In this document: piece after piece, positions 29,697 to 39,028 of the stretch
Layout: every line of letters begins with the position of its first letter
Numbering within the stretch: position 1 is the stretch's first letter
The notes under the pieces: model-generated
Told to the model about the DNA's origin: nothing
Seen by the model: only the letters and a program-made list of their open reading frames with translations
Database searches by the model: none
NCBI GenBank assembly: GCA_021730785.1
Contig: JAKFWF010000033.1
Span: forward strand, 1 to 64,000
Direction of reading: 5' to 3'
Length of the DNA stretch: 64,000 nt
Source of the DNA: Hyphomicrobiaceae bacterium
GTDB lineage: Bacteria; Pseudomonadota; Alphaproteobacteria; Rhizobiales; Hyphomicrobiaceae
Program-made: the position numbers and the translations under genes

Positions 29697-30296
29697 TCAG
29701 CCCGGCAGCAACACGGTGTCGACCACGTGGATGACGCCGTTCGACTGGAACACGTTGGCGATCGTGACCGCCGCCTTGTTGCCCTTGGCATCGACGATGG
29801 TCAGGCCTGACTTGCCGTTGCGCACCACCGTCAGCGACGCGCCGTTGACGGTCTTGAGGCCAGCCTTGCCGCCGCCAGCATCGACCTGCTTGGCAAGGTC
29901 GGCACCACTCAAGCGGCCGGCCACCACGTGATAGGTGAGGATGCCGGTCAGCTGGCCCTTGTTCTCAGTCTTCAGCAGCGTCGGCACCGTGCCCTTTGGC
30001 AGCTTGTCGAACGCCTTGTTGACAGGCGCGAACACCGTGAAGGGTCCAGCCCCACTCAGCGTGTCGACGAGCCCTGCCGCCTTGACGGCCGCAACCAGCG
30101 TGGTGTGATCTTTCGAATTGACCGCGTTCTGAATGATATTTTTCGACGGGAACATGGCCGCGCCACCGACGGAGACCGTCTTTTCGGCAGCTGCTGTCTG
30201 GGCCGGTGCCGGATCGACGAGTGCAACGGCGAGCCCGAGCGCGCACACGGCGGTGGCCAGTCTGGTTCCAAGTTTGGTCGTGAGAGCCTGTAACAC
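29697..30296 (-). CDS. secreted fasciclin (FAS1) domain protein
   Basis: A 199-residue exported protein: a signal peptide ending near DPAPAQTAAAE, then one FAS1 domain with the typical blocks FTVFAPVNKAFDKLPKGTVPTLL, LTGILTYHVVAGRLSGADLA and VNGASLTVVR, ending in NGVIHVVDTVLLPG. FAS1 domains serve in cell adhesion or surface interaction; mycobacterial MPT70/MPT83 are of this type and depend on SigK. The start is GTG with GGAGGA upstream. The sigma and anti-sigma genes lie upstream on the same strand, an arrangement analogous to mycobacterial sigK-rskA-mpt70. Confidence 0.88.
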   Translation of the reverse strand: MLQALTTKLGTRLATAVCALGLAVALVDPAPAQTAAAEKTVSVGGAAMFPSKNIIQNAVNSKDHTTLVAAVKAAGLVDTLSGAGPFTVFAPVNKAFDKLPKGTVPTLLKTENKGQLTGILTYHVVAGRLSGADLAKQVDAGGGKAGLKTVNGASLTVVRNGKSGLTIVDAKGNKAAVTIANVFQSNGVIHVVDTVLLPG

Positions 30297-30343
30297 CGAG
30301 GAAGTCCTCCACTGCTGTTTCCTCCCGACGGGGAGTTGGTGGA

Positions 30344-30370
30344 GTTACGGGCGGTCACAGCAAAGGTTTC
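30344..30370 (-). promoter_or_regulatory. candidate ECF sigma promoter ahead of the fasciclin gene
   Basis: On the minus strand GAAACC (30365-30370) is separated by 15 bases from CGTAAC (30344-30349), about 50 bases ahead of the fasciclin start. The GAAAC box with a CGT-type -10 is typical of ECF sigma promoters in general. I could not find the same pair ahead of the sigma gene itself, so assignment to this sigma factor is tentative. Confidence 0.35.
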
Positions 30371-30386
30371 AAAAAAGTTTACACGG

Positions 30387-31109
30387 CTACTTCGTCACCT
30401 GGATCAGCTTGGCGTGAAACAGCACCGGGCCGGTGGGCTTGTCGGTGGGCGAGCCGCCGGCCGGCTCCAGGCTGACCGCAAAGGTCGCGGCCTCGATCAC
30501 CTTGCGGTCGAAGCTCACAAGTACCGCCCTCGGGCTCAGATCCGTTTCGGTTACGAGGCCGAGCGAGCGCACGCCCGGGAACGACGCATGCGCCATCCAC
30601 AGCTGGTAGCTCTTGTCGGGCAGGGCTTCGGCCGCCACGGGGCGAACGGTCAGCAGCCGGGTTTCGAGGTCGACCGTGACGAGGAACGAGGGCGACGCAT
30701 CGTCCTTCTGCATGACGGCGACGAAGGTGCGCGGCAGTGCGGCGCGCTGGGTTTCCCGCACGGCGAGCGTGCCACCAAGCGCGATTGCCGCCAGGGACGC
30801 AGCAATCGCCGCCATGCGCCAGCGGCCGATGCGCTGCCGCAACGCCGTCACATCGACCGGCGTCGTCATCGCCGTCATGCGATCGAGCCGCTCGACACGC
30901 TCTTCGATGCGCTTGAACGTGCCCGATGGCGGCTCCACGGCCGGGATCAGATCGACGAGCGGCCCAAGGCGTGCCTCCCAGGCGGCGATGGCGGCATCGA
31001 GCGCGGGCTCGCGGCGGCGGCGCGCGGCAACGGCTGCCCGCTCGCTCGGGTCGAGGGTGCCGAGCGCATATTCCGCCGCGATTGCATCGATGTCGCTGTC
31101 GTCCGTCAT
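30387..31109 (-). CDS. anti-sigma factor, RskA type
   Basis: A 240-residue single-pass membrane protein. The cytoplasmic N terminus DIDAIAAEYALGTLDPSERAAVAARR is the sigma-binding region of RskA-like factors. One membrane helix follows (MAAIAASLAAIALGGTLAV), then the periplasmic domain with SYQLWMAHASFPGVRSLGLV and AVSLEPAGGSPTDKPTGPVLF, the RskA (DUF) signature. The ATG at 31109 overlaps the sigma stop (ATGA), so I prefer it to 31121. It should hold the adjacent sigma factor inactive until a periplasmic signal arrives. Confidence 0.88.
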   Translation of the reverse strand: MTDDSDIDAIAAEYALGTLDPSERAAVAARRRREPALDAAIAAWEARLGPLVDLIPAVEPPSGTFKRIEERVERLDRMTAMTTPVDVTALRQRIGRWRMAAIAASLAAIALGGTLAVRETQRAALPRTFVAVMQKDDASPSFLVTVDLETRLLTVRPVAAEALPDKSYQLWMAHASFPGVRSLGLVTETDLSPRAVLVSFDRKVIEAATFAVSLEPAGGSPTDKPTGPVLFHAKLIQVTK

Positions 31110-31654
31110 TTGCCCAGACACGATTTGAGTTGCGCTAGACTCCTATGCAGCCACGTCTTGATAGTCGCGACCGGGCTGCCGAAACGCTGGCTCAGCGCTT
31201 CGCGGCTCTCGCCCCGGTAATAGGCCATCAGCACCATTTCGCGCTTTTGCGGGTCGAGCGCCTCCAGGCACTTCAAGAGCCGCTGCAAATCCTCGTTCCG
31301 CTCGATGCCGGTGATGGCAAGTTCTCCCGGGTCCGCCATATCCATGGCTTCGGGCGTGTCCTCGATCGACACCGGCTTGACGCGACGCACTTCGTCGAGC
31401 GCCCGATTTCGCGCGATCGCCGCCATCCACGAGATGGGTGAAGCGCGCGTCGCATCGAAATCTCCGGCCTTTTGCCAGATGCGCACGTAGACCTCCTGCA
31501 GCACCTCCTCGGCAATGTCCCGTCGGTTCAAGATACGCAAAATAATGCCGAAAAGTTTCGCCGACGTCGCGGCATAGAGCTTCGCGAATGCGTCGCGGTC
31601 GCCGCGCGCGGTGCGGGCGAGGTAGTCCGTCAGATCGCGCGCAGTGGTGGTCAC
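31106..31654 (-). CDS. ECF RNA polymerase sigma factor, SigK type
   Basis: A 182-residue group IV sigma factor. Region 2 reads YAATSAKLFGIILRILNRRDIAEEVLQEVYVRIWQKAGDFD, with SPISWMAAIARNRALDEVRR; region 4 reads VLMAYYRGESREALSQRFGSPVATIKTWLHRSLAQLKSCL. It is coupled to an RskA-like anti-sigma gene and followed by fasciclin and DUF4394 genes. The set resembles the SigK-RskA-MPT70 arrangement; the likely targets here are the two exported proteins downstream. The inducing signal is unknown. Confidence 0.88.
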   Translation of the reverse strand: MTTTARDLTDYLARTARGDRDAFAKLYAATSAKLFGIILRILNRRDIAEEVLQEVYVRIWQKAGDFDATRASPISWMAAIARNRALDEVRRVKPVSIEDTPEAMDMADPGELAITGIERNEDLQRLLKCLEALDPQKREMVLMAYYRGESREALSQRFGSPVATIKTWLHRSLAQLKSCLGK

Positions 31655-31758
31655 TCGAGGTCGGACCGGAATTGGATGGAGCGCTCAGGCATGGAACCGT
31701 CACTCAGGCCACAGCCGCACGGACACGTCAACCGGCACATCGAACTGCGTTGACGCTC

Positions 31759-32760
31759 TCATCGCGACAGCGTCAAGCCGCGGTGCTGGAGTACGCCGCG
31801 GGCGATGGTCGGATCATCCGTTATAAGGCCATCGACGCCAAGCGCGATCACCGAGGCGATGTCCGTTTCACCGTTGACCGTCCAGGGCAGCACCTTCAAC
31901 CCGAGCGCCTGCGCCTCGGCCACGTTCTCAGCCGTCAGATTGCGCCAGAACGGCGACCACGTGCTGCAGCCTGCGGCCTTCGCCGTGCGCGGGATCGAGT
32001 TGCCGTGGGCTGCCGGATCGAAGCCGCCGAGCCAGCGCGACGGACCAGTTGCGGTCGCCGCAATCGTGTTCAGGCCCTTGGCCTCGATCGTCAGGCAACT
32101 CGTCTCGATCTCGGGCGCGAGCTTGCGGGCGGCAATCAGCGTGCGCCAGTCGAACGACTGGAGGGTGGTGCGCTGTTCGAGTTTGGCTGCGCGCACCGCG
32201 GTGACGACCAGTCGGGCGAACGTCTCGGGGTCCGGCGTTTCGACGGCGGCGTCGGGCGTGATCTTGGTCTCGATGTTGAAGCGCGGAGTTTTGCCCGAGG
32301 CAGCGGCCAACGCAAATAGTTCGTCCAACGTCGGAATGCTGGTGCCGTCGACCGGCGTTTGGTTCGGAAACTGCCGGGCGTAGGGGTGGGCCGGATCGAT
32401 GCGTCCAACGTCATAGGCCTTGAGTTCGGCGAGCGTGAGCGCGCGGATCGCCGGGCCCTTAGCCGGCAGCCACTGGCCGGATGCGTTGCGCGTGAGGGCA
32501 GGGTTCAGCGCCGGATCGTGGGATAGGACGAGGACATCGTCGCGCGTAACTGCAAGGTCCGTCTCGAGGGTGGTAACGCCGATCTCGAGGGCCAGCGCGA
32601 ATGCCGGCAACGTGTTCTCCGGCGCCAGGGCGCGGGCACCGCGATGCCCTTGCAGGTCGAAGGCCAGGGCGGGGCACGATTGGCAACCCAGCACCGCGGC
32701 CCCGACCAGCGCCACCAGCACCCAAAGCCGTGAACGGCGCATGCCCGGTGTGCGGCTCAA
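31759..32760 (-). CDS. glycerophosphodiester phosphodiesterase
   Basis: A 333-residue exported GDPD-type enzyme that hydrolyses glycerophosphodiesters to glycerol 3-phosphate and alcohol. The N terminus is hydrophobic, with a lipobox-like LVALVGAAVLGC, suggesting a lipoprotein. Active-site motifs: QGHRGARALAPENT, LETDLAVTRDDVLVLSHDP and FNIETKI. The C-terminal VNGETDIASVIALGVDGLITDDP is also diagnostic. Its start overlaps the stop of the PhoD-like gene, so the two phosphoesterases are co-translated and probably act together in phosphorus scavenging. Confidence 0.9.
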   Translation of the reverse strand: MSRTPGMRRSRLWVLVALVGAAVLGCQSCPALAFDLQGHRGARALAPENTLPAFALALEIGVTTLETDLAVTRDDVLVLSHDPALNPALTRNASGQWLPAKGPAIRALTLAELKAYDVGRIDPAHPYARQFPNQTPVDGTSIPTLDELFALAAASGKTPRFNIETKITPDAAVETPDPETFARLVVTAVRAAKLEQRTTLQSFDWRTLIAARKLAPEIETSCLTIEAKGLNTIAATATGPSRWLGGFDPAAHGNSIPRTAKAAGCSTWSPFWRNLTAENVAEAQALGLKVLPWTVNGETDIASVIALGVDGLITDDPTIARGVLQHRGLTLSR

Positions 32761-33869
32761 AACGGCACCACGCGATCGGCCAGGGTCTGCCCCTTCAAGC
32801 CCAGCAGCGACACTGTCAGCTTGCGGTTCGTCCAGTCGAAATCGAGAACCCCGAAGTTCTCAGCCACGTATACGTCGGTGACCAGCGGGGCGACGCGCGC
32901 ATCGCGGTTCGGGCCAGGCGGCGGGATGTTGAGCGCGCTCGACGTGATTTCGACGATCTCGCCTCCGGCGTTCTGCGCACTGTAGATTGCAGCGCCATGC
33001 CGGTCACCGGACAGCACCACGATTTTGGCGGGTCCACGGGCGCCGGCAAGGGTGCGCAGGAAGCGCTCGCGCTCGTGTGGAAAATTACCCCAGCGCTCCC
33101 AGCCGTGGCCTTCGGCCAGCACCTGGACACTCGACACGATCAGCCGCAGATCCGCCGGCTGCTGTAGCTCGGCTTCGAGCCACGCCCACTGCTCGGGCCC
33201 GAGCATCGTCTTCGACGTGTCCGGGTCGGGCTCATAAGGTCCCCAGTGCGGGAAGTCGCTGGTCTTGCGCTTGAGGGCCGAGCGGAACGACCGCGTGTCG
33301 AGCAGGATGATCTGCACGCGCTTGCCCTCGGGCCCATAGGTGCGGCTGAAGTGCAGGCCCTGTTCTGGCGGGCGCGGCGGCGTCGCACCCCAGAACTCAT
33401 AGAACAGCTTGGCCGCCATGTGCTTATGCGGAAAATCAGCCCCACCATCGTTGCGGCCGAAATCGTGGTCGTCCCAGATTGCCACCATCGGGAGCTTCGC
33501 CCGGGCCACGCTGAACTCGGGGTGTATGGCCTGCATGGCGTAGGCGGCCTTCAGTTCGGCGGCCGTTTCGTCACGGAAATCGCCGTACACGTTGTCGCCC
33601 ATCATCAACATCATCTGCGGCTTGGCCTTGATGATATCGTCCCAGATCGGCTGTGGTCGCGCCTGATGCAGACACGAGCCGATCGCGATGCGCTCGAGCG
33701 TCGTCGCGGTCGACAGCGCCGCCGCCCGTTCCACGGCCCGGCTGGCAATTGTCGGCACCAGCAAAGCCACCACCGCAATCAACAGGGCACCAAAGCGCTT
33801 GCCCATCATCGCGGCCGACGCGCTCCCGCGCCTGTTGCCCTTGAGTACTTCTGTGCCGATGCCATGCAT
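32757..33869 (-). CDS. PhoD-like metallophosphatase (alkaline phosphatase D family)
   Basis: A protein of about 370 residues with an N-terminal hydrophobic export segment (FGALLIAVVALLVPTIASRA). The PhoD-type domain shows IAIGSCLHQARPQPIWDDI, MMLMMGDNVYGDF, MVAIWDDHDFGRNDGGADF, ILLDTRSFRS, VSSVQVLAEGHGWERWGNF and VLSGDRHGAAIYS. These are the metal ligands of alkaline phosphatase D. Starts at 33884 (GTG), 33869 and 33809 (ATG) are all possible; none has a strong ribosome-binding site. It is coupled to the GDPD gene. Confidence 0.85.
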   Translation of the reverse strand: MHGIGTEVLKGNRRGSASAAMMGKRFGALLIAVVALLVPTIASRAVERAAALSTATTLERIAIGSCLHQARPQPIWDDIIKAKPQMMLMMGDNVYGDFRDETAAELKAAYAMQAIHPEFSVARAKLPMVAIWDDHDFGRNDGGADFPHKHMAAKLFYEFWGATPPRPPEQGLHFSRTYGPEGKRVQIILLDTRSFRSALKRKTSDFPHWGPYEPDPDTSKTMLGPEQWAWLEAELQQPADLRLIVSSVQVLAEGHGWERWGNFPHERERFLRTLAGARGPAKIVVLSGDRHGAAIYSAQNAGGEIVEITSSALNIPPPGPNRDARVAPLVTDVYVAENFGVLDFDWTNRKLTVSLLGLKGQTLADRVVPF

Positions 33870-34142
33870 GCTGCCGCCGATCACTTTTGATTACCCAGGA
33901 TGTCGCCACGCTGGCATGCCCAGTTGAGGATTGCACCATGACAGGGCGATGAAGCCCTTGTTGACGGGCGCCAACGGCCACTGCCGGTACTTGGCCACCC
34001 CACGGACAGACAGCAATTTACCGTCGCTTAACCTTGCCAATCCATAACAATACCTTGGCGATTTCCGCGTTTCGCCACAGTCCGCGAGCAACTAATCCGC
34101 TCGTTCATTGTTGCCGTTTGCTGAGACGGGGGTCTGGCAGTT

Positions 34143-35567
34143 ATGCGTTGTGTTGAGTTGGCCAGGGCCGGCCGTTGCCGGTCTGCAGGCTTTGTCCGAG
34201 TTGCTATGGCCGCTGGCGTGTTGCTGTGCGCGCCCCTCGCTGCCGTCGCGCAGACGGCCGCTCCCTTGCAGCCGAGCGTGCCGGTCCTGCGCACCACTCC
34301 ACAATCGATTTCCGCGACGACGGCGGTCGCTGCAAGGCCCGCCGCGCCGAATACCGACCTTGCAGCCGCCGTCGATACCGTGAAGGGCGACACGAACCGC
34401 ACGCGCTTCGTCATCGGCCTGGAAAAATCGACCGAGTTCCAAGTGTTTTCCCTGTCGAACCCGTACCGCGTCATCGTCGACATGCCGGACGTCAAGATGC
34501 AGCTGCCGGCGCAGACGGGTGACACACCGGTCGGGCTCGTCAAGTCGTTCTACGGTGGACTGTCGGCGCCCGGCAAAACCCGCGTCGTCATTTCCATGAC
34601 GGCCGCCGTCATCGTCGAAAAAGCCGAAATCGAGAAGGCGCGGGACGGCAAAGCCCTGCGCCTTGTGCTCGATATCATCCCGGCCGATCCAAGCTTGCGC
34701 AACCAGCCGCGCAAGCCACTGAAGGCTGCTGCTCCGCCATCGGCACTCGGGGCCGCGCCCGTGAACGCGCTCGCGCCCTCGGCCTGGTCGGCGAACGTGC
34801 AGCCGCCCCTGCCGAAGCCGGCAGTGCGGCCCGAACTCAAAGCCCAAAAGAGCGCCAAGCCGGTGATCGTGATCGACCCTGGCCACGGTGGCCACGACCC
34901 CGGCGCGTCAAAGTTCGGTGCGATCGAAAAGGACGTGGTGCTGGCGTTCTCCCTGGCCTTGCGCGACAAGCTGAACGCGACCGGTCGCTACAAGGTGTTG
35001 ATGACGCGCGACACCGACACGTTCGTCGAACTCGATGCGCGCCGCGACTTCGGCGAAAAGAACAACGCCGCACTGTTCATCGCCGTGCACGCCGACTATG
35101 CCGGTGCCCAGGCGCGAGGAGCGACGATCTATTCGCTGAAGGACGGCGTCGCCAAGGATCTGAAGCGCTCCGCCAAGGGCGAGGTTTCAGCCAATGTCCT
35201 GTCGGCCGACGAACTCGCCGCCGTCAAGCGCCACGACCACGACGGCAACGTGCAGGCCGTGAAGAGCATCCTCGCCGACTTCGCCGAGCGCGAGGTGGAG
35301 ACCAACAAGAGCCGCACCAATGTGTTCGCCCGCTCGGTCATCGATTATCTGGGCAACTCGACCAGTTTGCAGAACAATCCCGATCGATCGGCTGCGTTCC
35401 GCGTGCTCAAGACCGCCAAGGTGCCAGCCGTCCTGATCGAACTAGCCTACGTGACGAACCGCCAGGATGCGGCGAACCTCAAGTCCGACCAGTGGCGCGA
35501 CAAGGTCTCGGGCTCGATTCTGACCGCGGTCGAAAACTACTTCTCGAACCAGCTCGCGCGCATGTGA
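34143..35567 (+). CDS. amiC: N-acetylmuramoyl-L-alanine amidase with AMIN domain
   Basis: A 474-residue periplasmic enzyme that splits septal peptidoglycan. After a signal peptide (MAAGVLLCAPLAAVAQ) comes an AMIN domain (about residues 80-175: RFVIGLEKSTEFQVFSLSNPYRVIVDMP). A linker and an Amidase_3 domain follow (about 240-470): VIVIDPGHGGHDPGASKFGAIEKDVVLAFSL, FIAVHADY and VPAVLIELAYVTN, which supply the zinc ligands and catalytic glutamate. The AMIN domain targets the division site. Downstream is a clear terminator. No EnvC/NlpD activator or PBP1a gene is adjacent. Confidence 0.92.
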   Translation: MRCVELARAGRCRSAGFVRVAMAAGVLLCAPLAAVAQTAAPLQPSVPVLRTTPQSISATTAVAARPAAPNTDLAAAVDTVKGDTNRTRFVIGLEKSTEFQVFSLSNPYRVIVDMPDVKMQLPAQTGDTPVGLVKSFYGGLSAPGKTRVVISMTAAVIVEKAEIEKARDGKALRLVLDIIPADPSLRNQPRKPLKAAAPPSALGAAPVNALAPSAWSANVQPPLPKPAVRPELKAQKSAKPVIVIDPGHGGHDPGASKFGAIEKDVVLAFSLALRDKLNATGRYKVLMTRDTDTFVELDARRDFGEKNNAALFIAVHADYAGAQARGATIYSLKDGVAKDLKRSAKGEVSANVLSADELAAVKRHDHDGNVQAVKSILADFAEREVETNKSRTNVFARSVIDYLGNSTSLQNNPDRSAAFRVLKTAKVPAVLIELAYVTNRQDAANLKSDQWRDKVSGSILTAVENYFSNQLARM

Positions 35568-35584
35568 TTGCGCCATAGGCAACA

Positions 35585-35624
35585 AAAAGCCGGCCCTAGC
35601 GCATCAGCGACAAGGCCGGCTTTT
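35585..35624 (+). terminator. rho-independent terminator of amiC
   Basis: AAAAGCCGGCC, an 18-base loop and GGCCGGCTTTT form a perfect stem ending in a short T-run, directly downstream of the amiC stop. The A-rich upstream arm makes it potentially bidirectional. Confidence 0.85.
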
Positions 35625-36777
35625 GATTTTCGTGGCCGGTTCACCAGGCTCGCACGACCCGACCGGCGTGGATGAGATCACGCCCTACTTGGCGGATGCT
35701 TGTGTTTGTGTTGCCAACGCAGCAAATCTCCGCGGTGCGTACCTGGTCTCCCAGGCCCCTGTGAACCATCGATCGAATGCAATCGACCAAGGGCGGACTG
35801 TGGATGAAGGCTCTTCAGCATGGGCCACTCCATCTTTGCTGCTAGGCGCAACACCGAGACAATCGAACAGCTCGCAGTCTCGCAAAGGGCGCAGCTGTGC
35901 ACCCTCGGGCGAAATTGGTTCACTGCTTCTTGTCGTGTGCTGCTGTTCAGGACGGGAACGCGGACCCCCCGCGCGGGTTGGTACGGCCGACGCCTCGAGT
36001 AGCGGTCCCGTCCGGGTCCGCCTCGCGTGCAGCCGGTTCGAAGTGCCGGCTTCCACAAACGATCCGTGAATTTCGCGGCGATGCTTCAAGGCGATGATTG
36101 CCCTCAGCCCTGACGCGCACTTCGCGAGGGTGCAAAACTTCCAACGGGAAGCTTGACCCACGGTGGAATAACCCTCCACGACAACACTTATAGGTGATTC
36201 GTGTGTCTCCATTCGAACAGCCGCGGTCACCCGCGCGATCTGGCGCCGTTGTTGCTGCAGCGCAACAATCATTGGGGGCGTGGTCGTTACATGGGACAAA
36301 AATCCAGCAGTCAGCTGCCGGAAGGAGCTGGTCGAATGGGTGCGGACAGCGGTTGCCGGGGTGCACATGCCCGAAGTGTACGGGGGCAGGGCTTTAAACT
36401 TCACCCAACAGACAGTGTTAAAATACCGTTACCGAAACGCTGGCGAACAGACATCATAAAACGAAGCGCATTCTTGCGCTGTCGTGGCGCATCGAGTGCA
36501 CAGGTTTATCATTCGAATTCCTAAGGATAATCCGGACAATAATTCCACCTTTACTCGGTTTCCCGGAATTTGGCGTGCCCGTTTGCACGACAAATGTCCG
36601 GGACCTTCACCTGGATGCGGCAAGGCTCATGCGTCGGCCAAACCCTTGACGGGCGAAGTTGCCGGATATTTGCCCCGCGAAGGCTGCGGGACAAATTCCG
36701 AGAAACCGACTGCGCAGGAGGAGTGATTTCTCCGTCCACAAAACGCGATGTTGTTTTTTGTCGGAACATCCTGAGTC
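35625..36777. other. 1.15-kb gap without a recognisable gene
   Basis: Both strands carry open frames (35623..36069 +, 35685..36404 -, 36484..36726 +), but none gives a protein I recognise, none has a convincing ribosome-binding site, and the longest two are antisense to each other. Base composition is less GC-rich from about 36400 to 36780 than in neighbouring genes. I see no tRNA-like or obvious structured RNA. It may be decayed coding sequence or hold an unrecognised small RNA or the 3' region of rpoH. Confidence 0.5.
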
Positions 36778-37692
36778 TTAGCGCCCGGCGGTCACGGCTG
36801 CCGGTTGGGTGAACTGGGAAGCGGCTTTTGCCGCCGCCTGCACCGCCTTCTGCACCTTCTCGAAAGCCCGCACCTCGATCTGCCGTATGCGTTCGCGGCT
36901 GACGCCGAATTCGGCCGACAGATCCTCCAGCGTGGCTGGATCCTCGGCGAGGCGTCGCGCCTCGAAGATCCGCCGCTCGCGGTCGTTGAGCTGCGCCATG
37001 GCCTTCGTCAGATGGCCGCGACGCTGATCGAGCTCTTCGTTTTCGGCGAACCGCTCGCCCTGGTCGGGCGTGTCGTCGACCAGCCAATCCTGCCACTCGC
37101 CGCCGCCTTCCAGATCGGCTCGCATCGGCGCGTTGAGCGAGGTGTCACCGCCGAGGCGACGGTTCATCGACACCACGTCTTCTTCGGGCACTCCGAGCTT
37201 GGTTGCGATCGCCTTGACGTGTTCGGGCTTGAGATCGCCCTCCTCCAACGCCTGCAACTGGCCCTTCGTGCGGCGCAGGTTGAAGAACAACTTTTTCTGG
37301 GCAGCCGTCGTGCCCATCTTCACCAGGCTCCACGAGCGCAGAATGTATTCCTGGATCGAAGCGCGGATCCACCACATGGCATAGGTCGCAAGGCGGAAGC
37401 CCTTGTCCGGCTCGAACCGCTTGACCGCCTGCATAAGGCCGACGTTGCCCTCGGAGATCACCTCGCCGATCGGCAGGCCATAGCCGCGGTATCCCATGGC
37501 GATGCGGGCGACGAGCCGCAGGTGCGACGTGACCAGTCGCTCGGCCGCGTCCGAGTCCGTATGCTCGCGCCAGCGCTTGGCCAGCATGTACTCTTCGTTC
37601 GGCTCCAGCATGGGGAACCGGCGGATCTCATCTAGGTAACGGGCGAGACCAACTGAACCACCCGCCAACATGGGAAGTGTTCTGGTTGCCAT
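36778..37692 (-). CDS. rpoH: RNA polymerase sigma-32 (heat shock) factor
   Basis: A 304-residue heat-shock sigma factor. Region 2 reads RLVTSHLRLVARIAMGYRGYGLPIGEVISEGNVGLMQAVKRFEPDKGFRLATYAMWWIRASIQEYIL. The RpoH box QKKLFFNLRRTKGQ follows it, and region 4 ends with FGVSRERIRQIEVRAFEKVQ. All features of RpoH are present. The divergent neighbour is rluD, the standard alphaproteobacterial arrangement. Upstream sequence on its own strand (37693-37966) is AT-richer but I do not assign a promoter. Confidence 0.95.
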   Translation of the reverse strand: MATRTLPMLAGGSVGLARYLDEIRRFPMLEPNEEYMLAKRWREHTDSDAAERLVTSHLRLVARIAMGYRGYGLPIGEVISEGNVGLMQAVKRFEPDKGFRLATYAMWWIRASIQEYILRSWSLVKMGTTAAQKKLFFNLRRTKGQLQALEEGDLKPEHVKAIATKLGVPEEDVVSMNRRLGGDTSLNAPMRADLEGGGEWQDWLVDDTPDQGERFAENEELDQRRGHLTKAMAQLNDRERRIFEARRLAEDPATLEDLSAEFGVSRERIRQIEVRAFEKVQKAVQAAAKAASQFTQPAAVTAGR

Positions 37693-37966
37693 CTGATTTT
37701 CAGCGCTTTCCCCCGAGGTGGAGGAGAGCAGACTGCTCCTCTGTTACAGATTATTACAGCTTGTGAAGTGCAAGCATGGCCGAAGCGAGGCAGCTTTCGA
37801 CTACCAAGCCGATGTTAACAATCTAGAGTTGCACAGCGCTGTCACACCGCACCTACTCCCCATGGGCTGGAAACGCTCTCTACCTATTCGCAGACCAAAG
37901 CGGCCAGCGGCGGTCGCCGAACGCATTGTTCGGGTTTCTTGAACTTAGGAACGCGCATCGGCAGTT

Positions 37967-38965
37967 TCAAGGACCGGCCAATGCCGTCATCAGCACTGAA
38001 AGGTCTGCCGGGGAGGGGCTGACAAAACGCAGCTTTTTGCCCGTGACCGGATGAACGAAGCCAAGGACAGCGGCATGCAACGCCTGTCGACCGAGTTGAT
38101 CGAGGGCGAGCGCAGCCGGCGCCAGCAGCTTGGCGCGCCGCGTGGCAAAGCCTCGGCCATAAACCGGATCGCCCAGCAGGGGATGCCCGATATGGGCCAT
38201 GTGCACGCGAATTTGATGGGTCCGGCCGGTTTCGAGGGCGAGGGTCAGCAAACTCGCCATGTCGCCGAACACCTGCTCGACTTCATAGTGCGTGACGGCA
38301 GCGCGACCACGCGGCGCCCGCACAACAGACATACGCGTGCGATGCGTTTCGCTCCGCCCGAGATTAGCTTCCACTCGCCCGCGCGGCTGGTCGAGTTGGC
38401 CCCACACCACGGCCGTATAGTGCCGCTCCAGCCGGCCATCGAGACCGTGGCTCGCGAACTGCTGTGACAGGCCGGCGCGGGCGGCATCGGTCTTGGCGAC
38501 CACCATCAGCCCCGAGGTCTCCTTGTCGAGGCGGTGCACAATGCCCGGCCGGCGCACGCCGCCGATGCCGGACAGGCTGTCGCCGCAGTGGGCGATCAGC
38601 GCATTGACAAGCGTCCCCTCCGGATTGCCGGCCCCCGGATGCACCACGAGCCCGGCAGGCTTGTCGATCACGAGCAGGTGCTGGTCTTCGAACACGACCA
38701 CGAGGTCCATGGCCTGGGGTCGAGGCTCTGCCGCAACCGCCGCCGGCACCGTGACCGTCATCCGGTCACCGGCCTTGACCTTGCGCGCGCCGTCGGTGAC
38801 GGGACCGGCCGCGTCGTGCACGACGCCAACCTTGATCAGCGCCTGCAGACGGGCACGGCTGAACTGCGGCAAATGGGCCGACAGCGCACGATCGAGCCGC
38901 TGGCCAGCGTCCGCCGCACTGAACTCGACGGCGTGGGTATCGAGTGTGTCGGGAGCGTCCATCAT
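37967..38965 (-). CDS. rluD: 23S rRNA pseudouridine synthase RluD
   Basis: Makes pseudouridines 1911, 1915 and 1917 in helix 69 of 23S rRNA. The 332-residue protein has an N-terminal S4 domain (GQRLDRALSAHLPQFSRARLQALIKVGVVHDAAG) and the catalytic domain with the active aspartate in GIVHRLDKETSGLMVVAKTD. HYEVEQVFGDMASLLTLALETGRTHQIRVHMAHIGHPLLGDPVYG is also diagnostic. It is transcribed in the same direction as rpoH, which lies 274 bases downstream, and is divergent from the DUF6476-like gene. No feature is recognised in the 274-base gap apart from the rpoH leader. Confidence 0.93.
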   Translation of the reverse strand: MMDAPDTLDTHAVEFSAADAGQRLDRALSAHLPQFSRARLQALIKVGVVHDAAGPVTDGARKVKAGDRMTVTVPAAVAAEPRPQAMDLVVVFEDQHLLVIDKPAGLVVHPGAGNPEGTLVNALIAHCGDSLSGIGGVRRPGIVHRLDKETSGLMVVAKTDAARAGLSQQFASHGLDGRLERHYTAVVWGQLDQPRGRVEANLGRSETHRTRMSVVRAPRGRAAVTHYEVEQVFGDMASLLTLALETGRTHQIRVHMAHIGHPLLGDPVYGRGFATRRAKLLAPAALALDQLGRQALHAAVLGFVHPVTGKKLRFVSPSPADLSVLMTALAGP

Positions 38966-39028
38966 CGGCGTGCCATCGGCGAAACGAGGGGCGGCTGGGC
39001 GAAGCGTATTGTCGGCGCGGGGCCAGTG

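Noticed and set aside
35685-36404. 239-residue ORF on the - strand between amiC and rpoH
   Set aside because: Antisense to another open frame, no recognisable motif and no ribosome-binding site seen.
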